64,000 bases of DNA from Phytoactinopolyspora mesophila (lineage in GTDB: Bacteria > Actinomycetota > Actinomycetes > Jiangellales > Jiangellaceae), in assembly GCF_010122465.1 (NCBI RefSeq), contig NZ_WLZY01000007.1:1-64000 (forward strand). Reading direction: 5' to 3'. Each line of letters starts with the position of its first letter. The stretch's first letter is position 1. Below the pieces are notes generated by a model. It worked only from the letters and a program-made list of their open reading frames with translations. It searched no databases and was not told the origin of the DNA. The translations under genes and the position numbers were made by a program. Shown one piece after another: positions 63,838-64,000 of the stretch.

Positions 63838-63943
63838 ACACAGCGTGCATCCAGCACCACCGGTCAGGGCTCGGGCGGGCATCGGCGAGCGAGGAACAAG
63901 CGAGTCCGCGGGCGGGACCGGTGGTGCTGGATGCACGCTGTGT
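63838..63943. repeat. Variable-arm palindromic element, full copy D2
   Basis: Perfect 28-bp arms (63838-63865 and 63916-63943; arm starts ACACAGCGTGCATCCAGCACC) flank a core of exactly 50 nt. The core shares 39 of its last 40 nt with D1 (35475-35524), while the arms are unrelated to those of D1. With D3 it forms a direct tandem at 113-bp spacing. No gene is supported from 63733 to 64000. Confidence 0.9.
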
Positions 63944-64000
63944 TCTAACCGGAGTTCAAGCGGCTCAGCGCCCCTGTCACGACACTACGATCCGCCGTGA

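Noticed and set aside
63488-63936. Minus-strand frames over the D repeats containing PADSLVPRSPMPAR
   Set aside because: The peptide is just the translated constant core of the repeat; the same peptide appears wherever the core occurs and is not evidence of a gene.

Overview
The window is chromosomal DNA from a GC-rich actinomycete. The evidence is the many GTG starts, ATGA/GTGA stop-start overlaps, an actinobacterial division and cell-wall cluster with wag31/divIVA, sepF and yggT, B12-dependent NrdJ with NrdR, a divergent lexA and Rv2719c-like LysM gene, and actinobacterial SOS boxes. Jiangellaceae-type soil actinomycetes fit the gene set, but that placement is a guess without a database search.

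Layout. 0-9.5 kb is a carbohydrate and accessory block: the tail of an IS3-type transposase, an aminotransferase, a KDPG aldolase/KDG kinase pair, a CE7 acetyl-xylan esterase, a GH38 alpha-mannosidase, and an AraC regulator divergent from a phytanoyl-CoA dioxygenase family gene. 9.5-19.1 kb holds a YbaK deacylase, a voltage-gated-type ion channel, a membrane protein, dnaE, a PAP2-diacylglycerol-kinase fusion, a RluA-family pseudouridine synthase, lspA and a DksA-type zinc-finger gene. 19.4-23 kb is ileS behind a T-box leader. 23.3-44.3 kb, almost all on the minus strand, holds gdh and the dcw cluster: mraZ, rsmH, ftsL, ftsI, murE, murF, mraY, murD, ftsW, murG, murC, ftsQ, ftsZ, pgeF, sepF, yggT, divIVA. 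The usual yggS between pgeF and sepF is missing. 44.6-49.2 kb is a moxR-DUF58-transglutaminase operon. 49.5-53 kb holds DUF3040, a methyltransferase, an aldo/keto reductase and a SpeE-like gene. 53.1-57.8 kb is a sugar ABC importer operon without an ATPase, ending in a DUF4091 protein. 58.4-63.7 kb is nrdR-nrdJ, then a LysM SOS gene divergent from lexA.

The most unusual content is intergenic. Three families of palindromic elements recur. (1) One has a nearly constant 50-nt core flanked by long perfect inverted arms that differ from copy to copy (35.44-35.56 and 63.84-63.94 kb, with partial copies beside each). (2) One has TGATCATGTTTGGTGGGTTT ends and always lies between convergent gene 3' ends (7.6, 23.0 and 53.0 kb); in two copies it supplies the neighbouring gene's stop codon. 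(3) One is built on a GTGRTCRTGAG motif (4.3, 27.6 and 44.4 kb). None encodes a convincing protein.

Regulatory sites that can be read include the ileS T-box, three MraZ GTGG repeats plus one variant at exact 10-bp spacing upstream of mraZ, two SOS boxes between the LysM gene and lexA (one on the lexA -35), a LacI-type operator before the ABC operon, a possible NrdR box, and several strong hairpins at gene ends.
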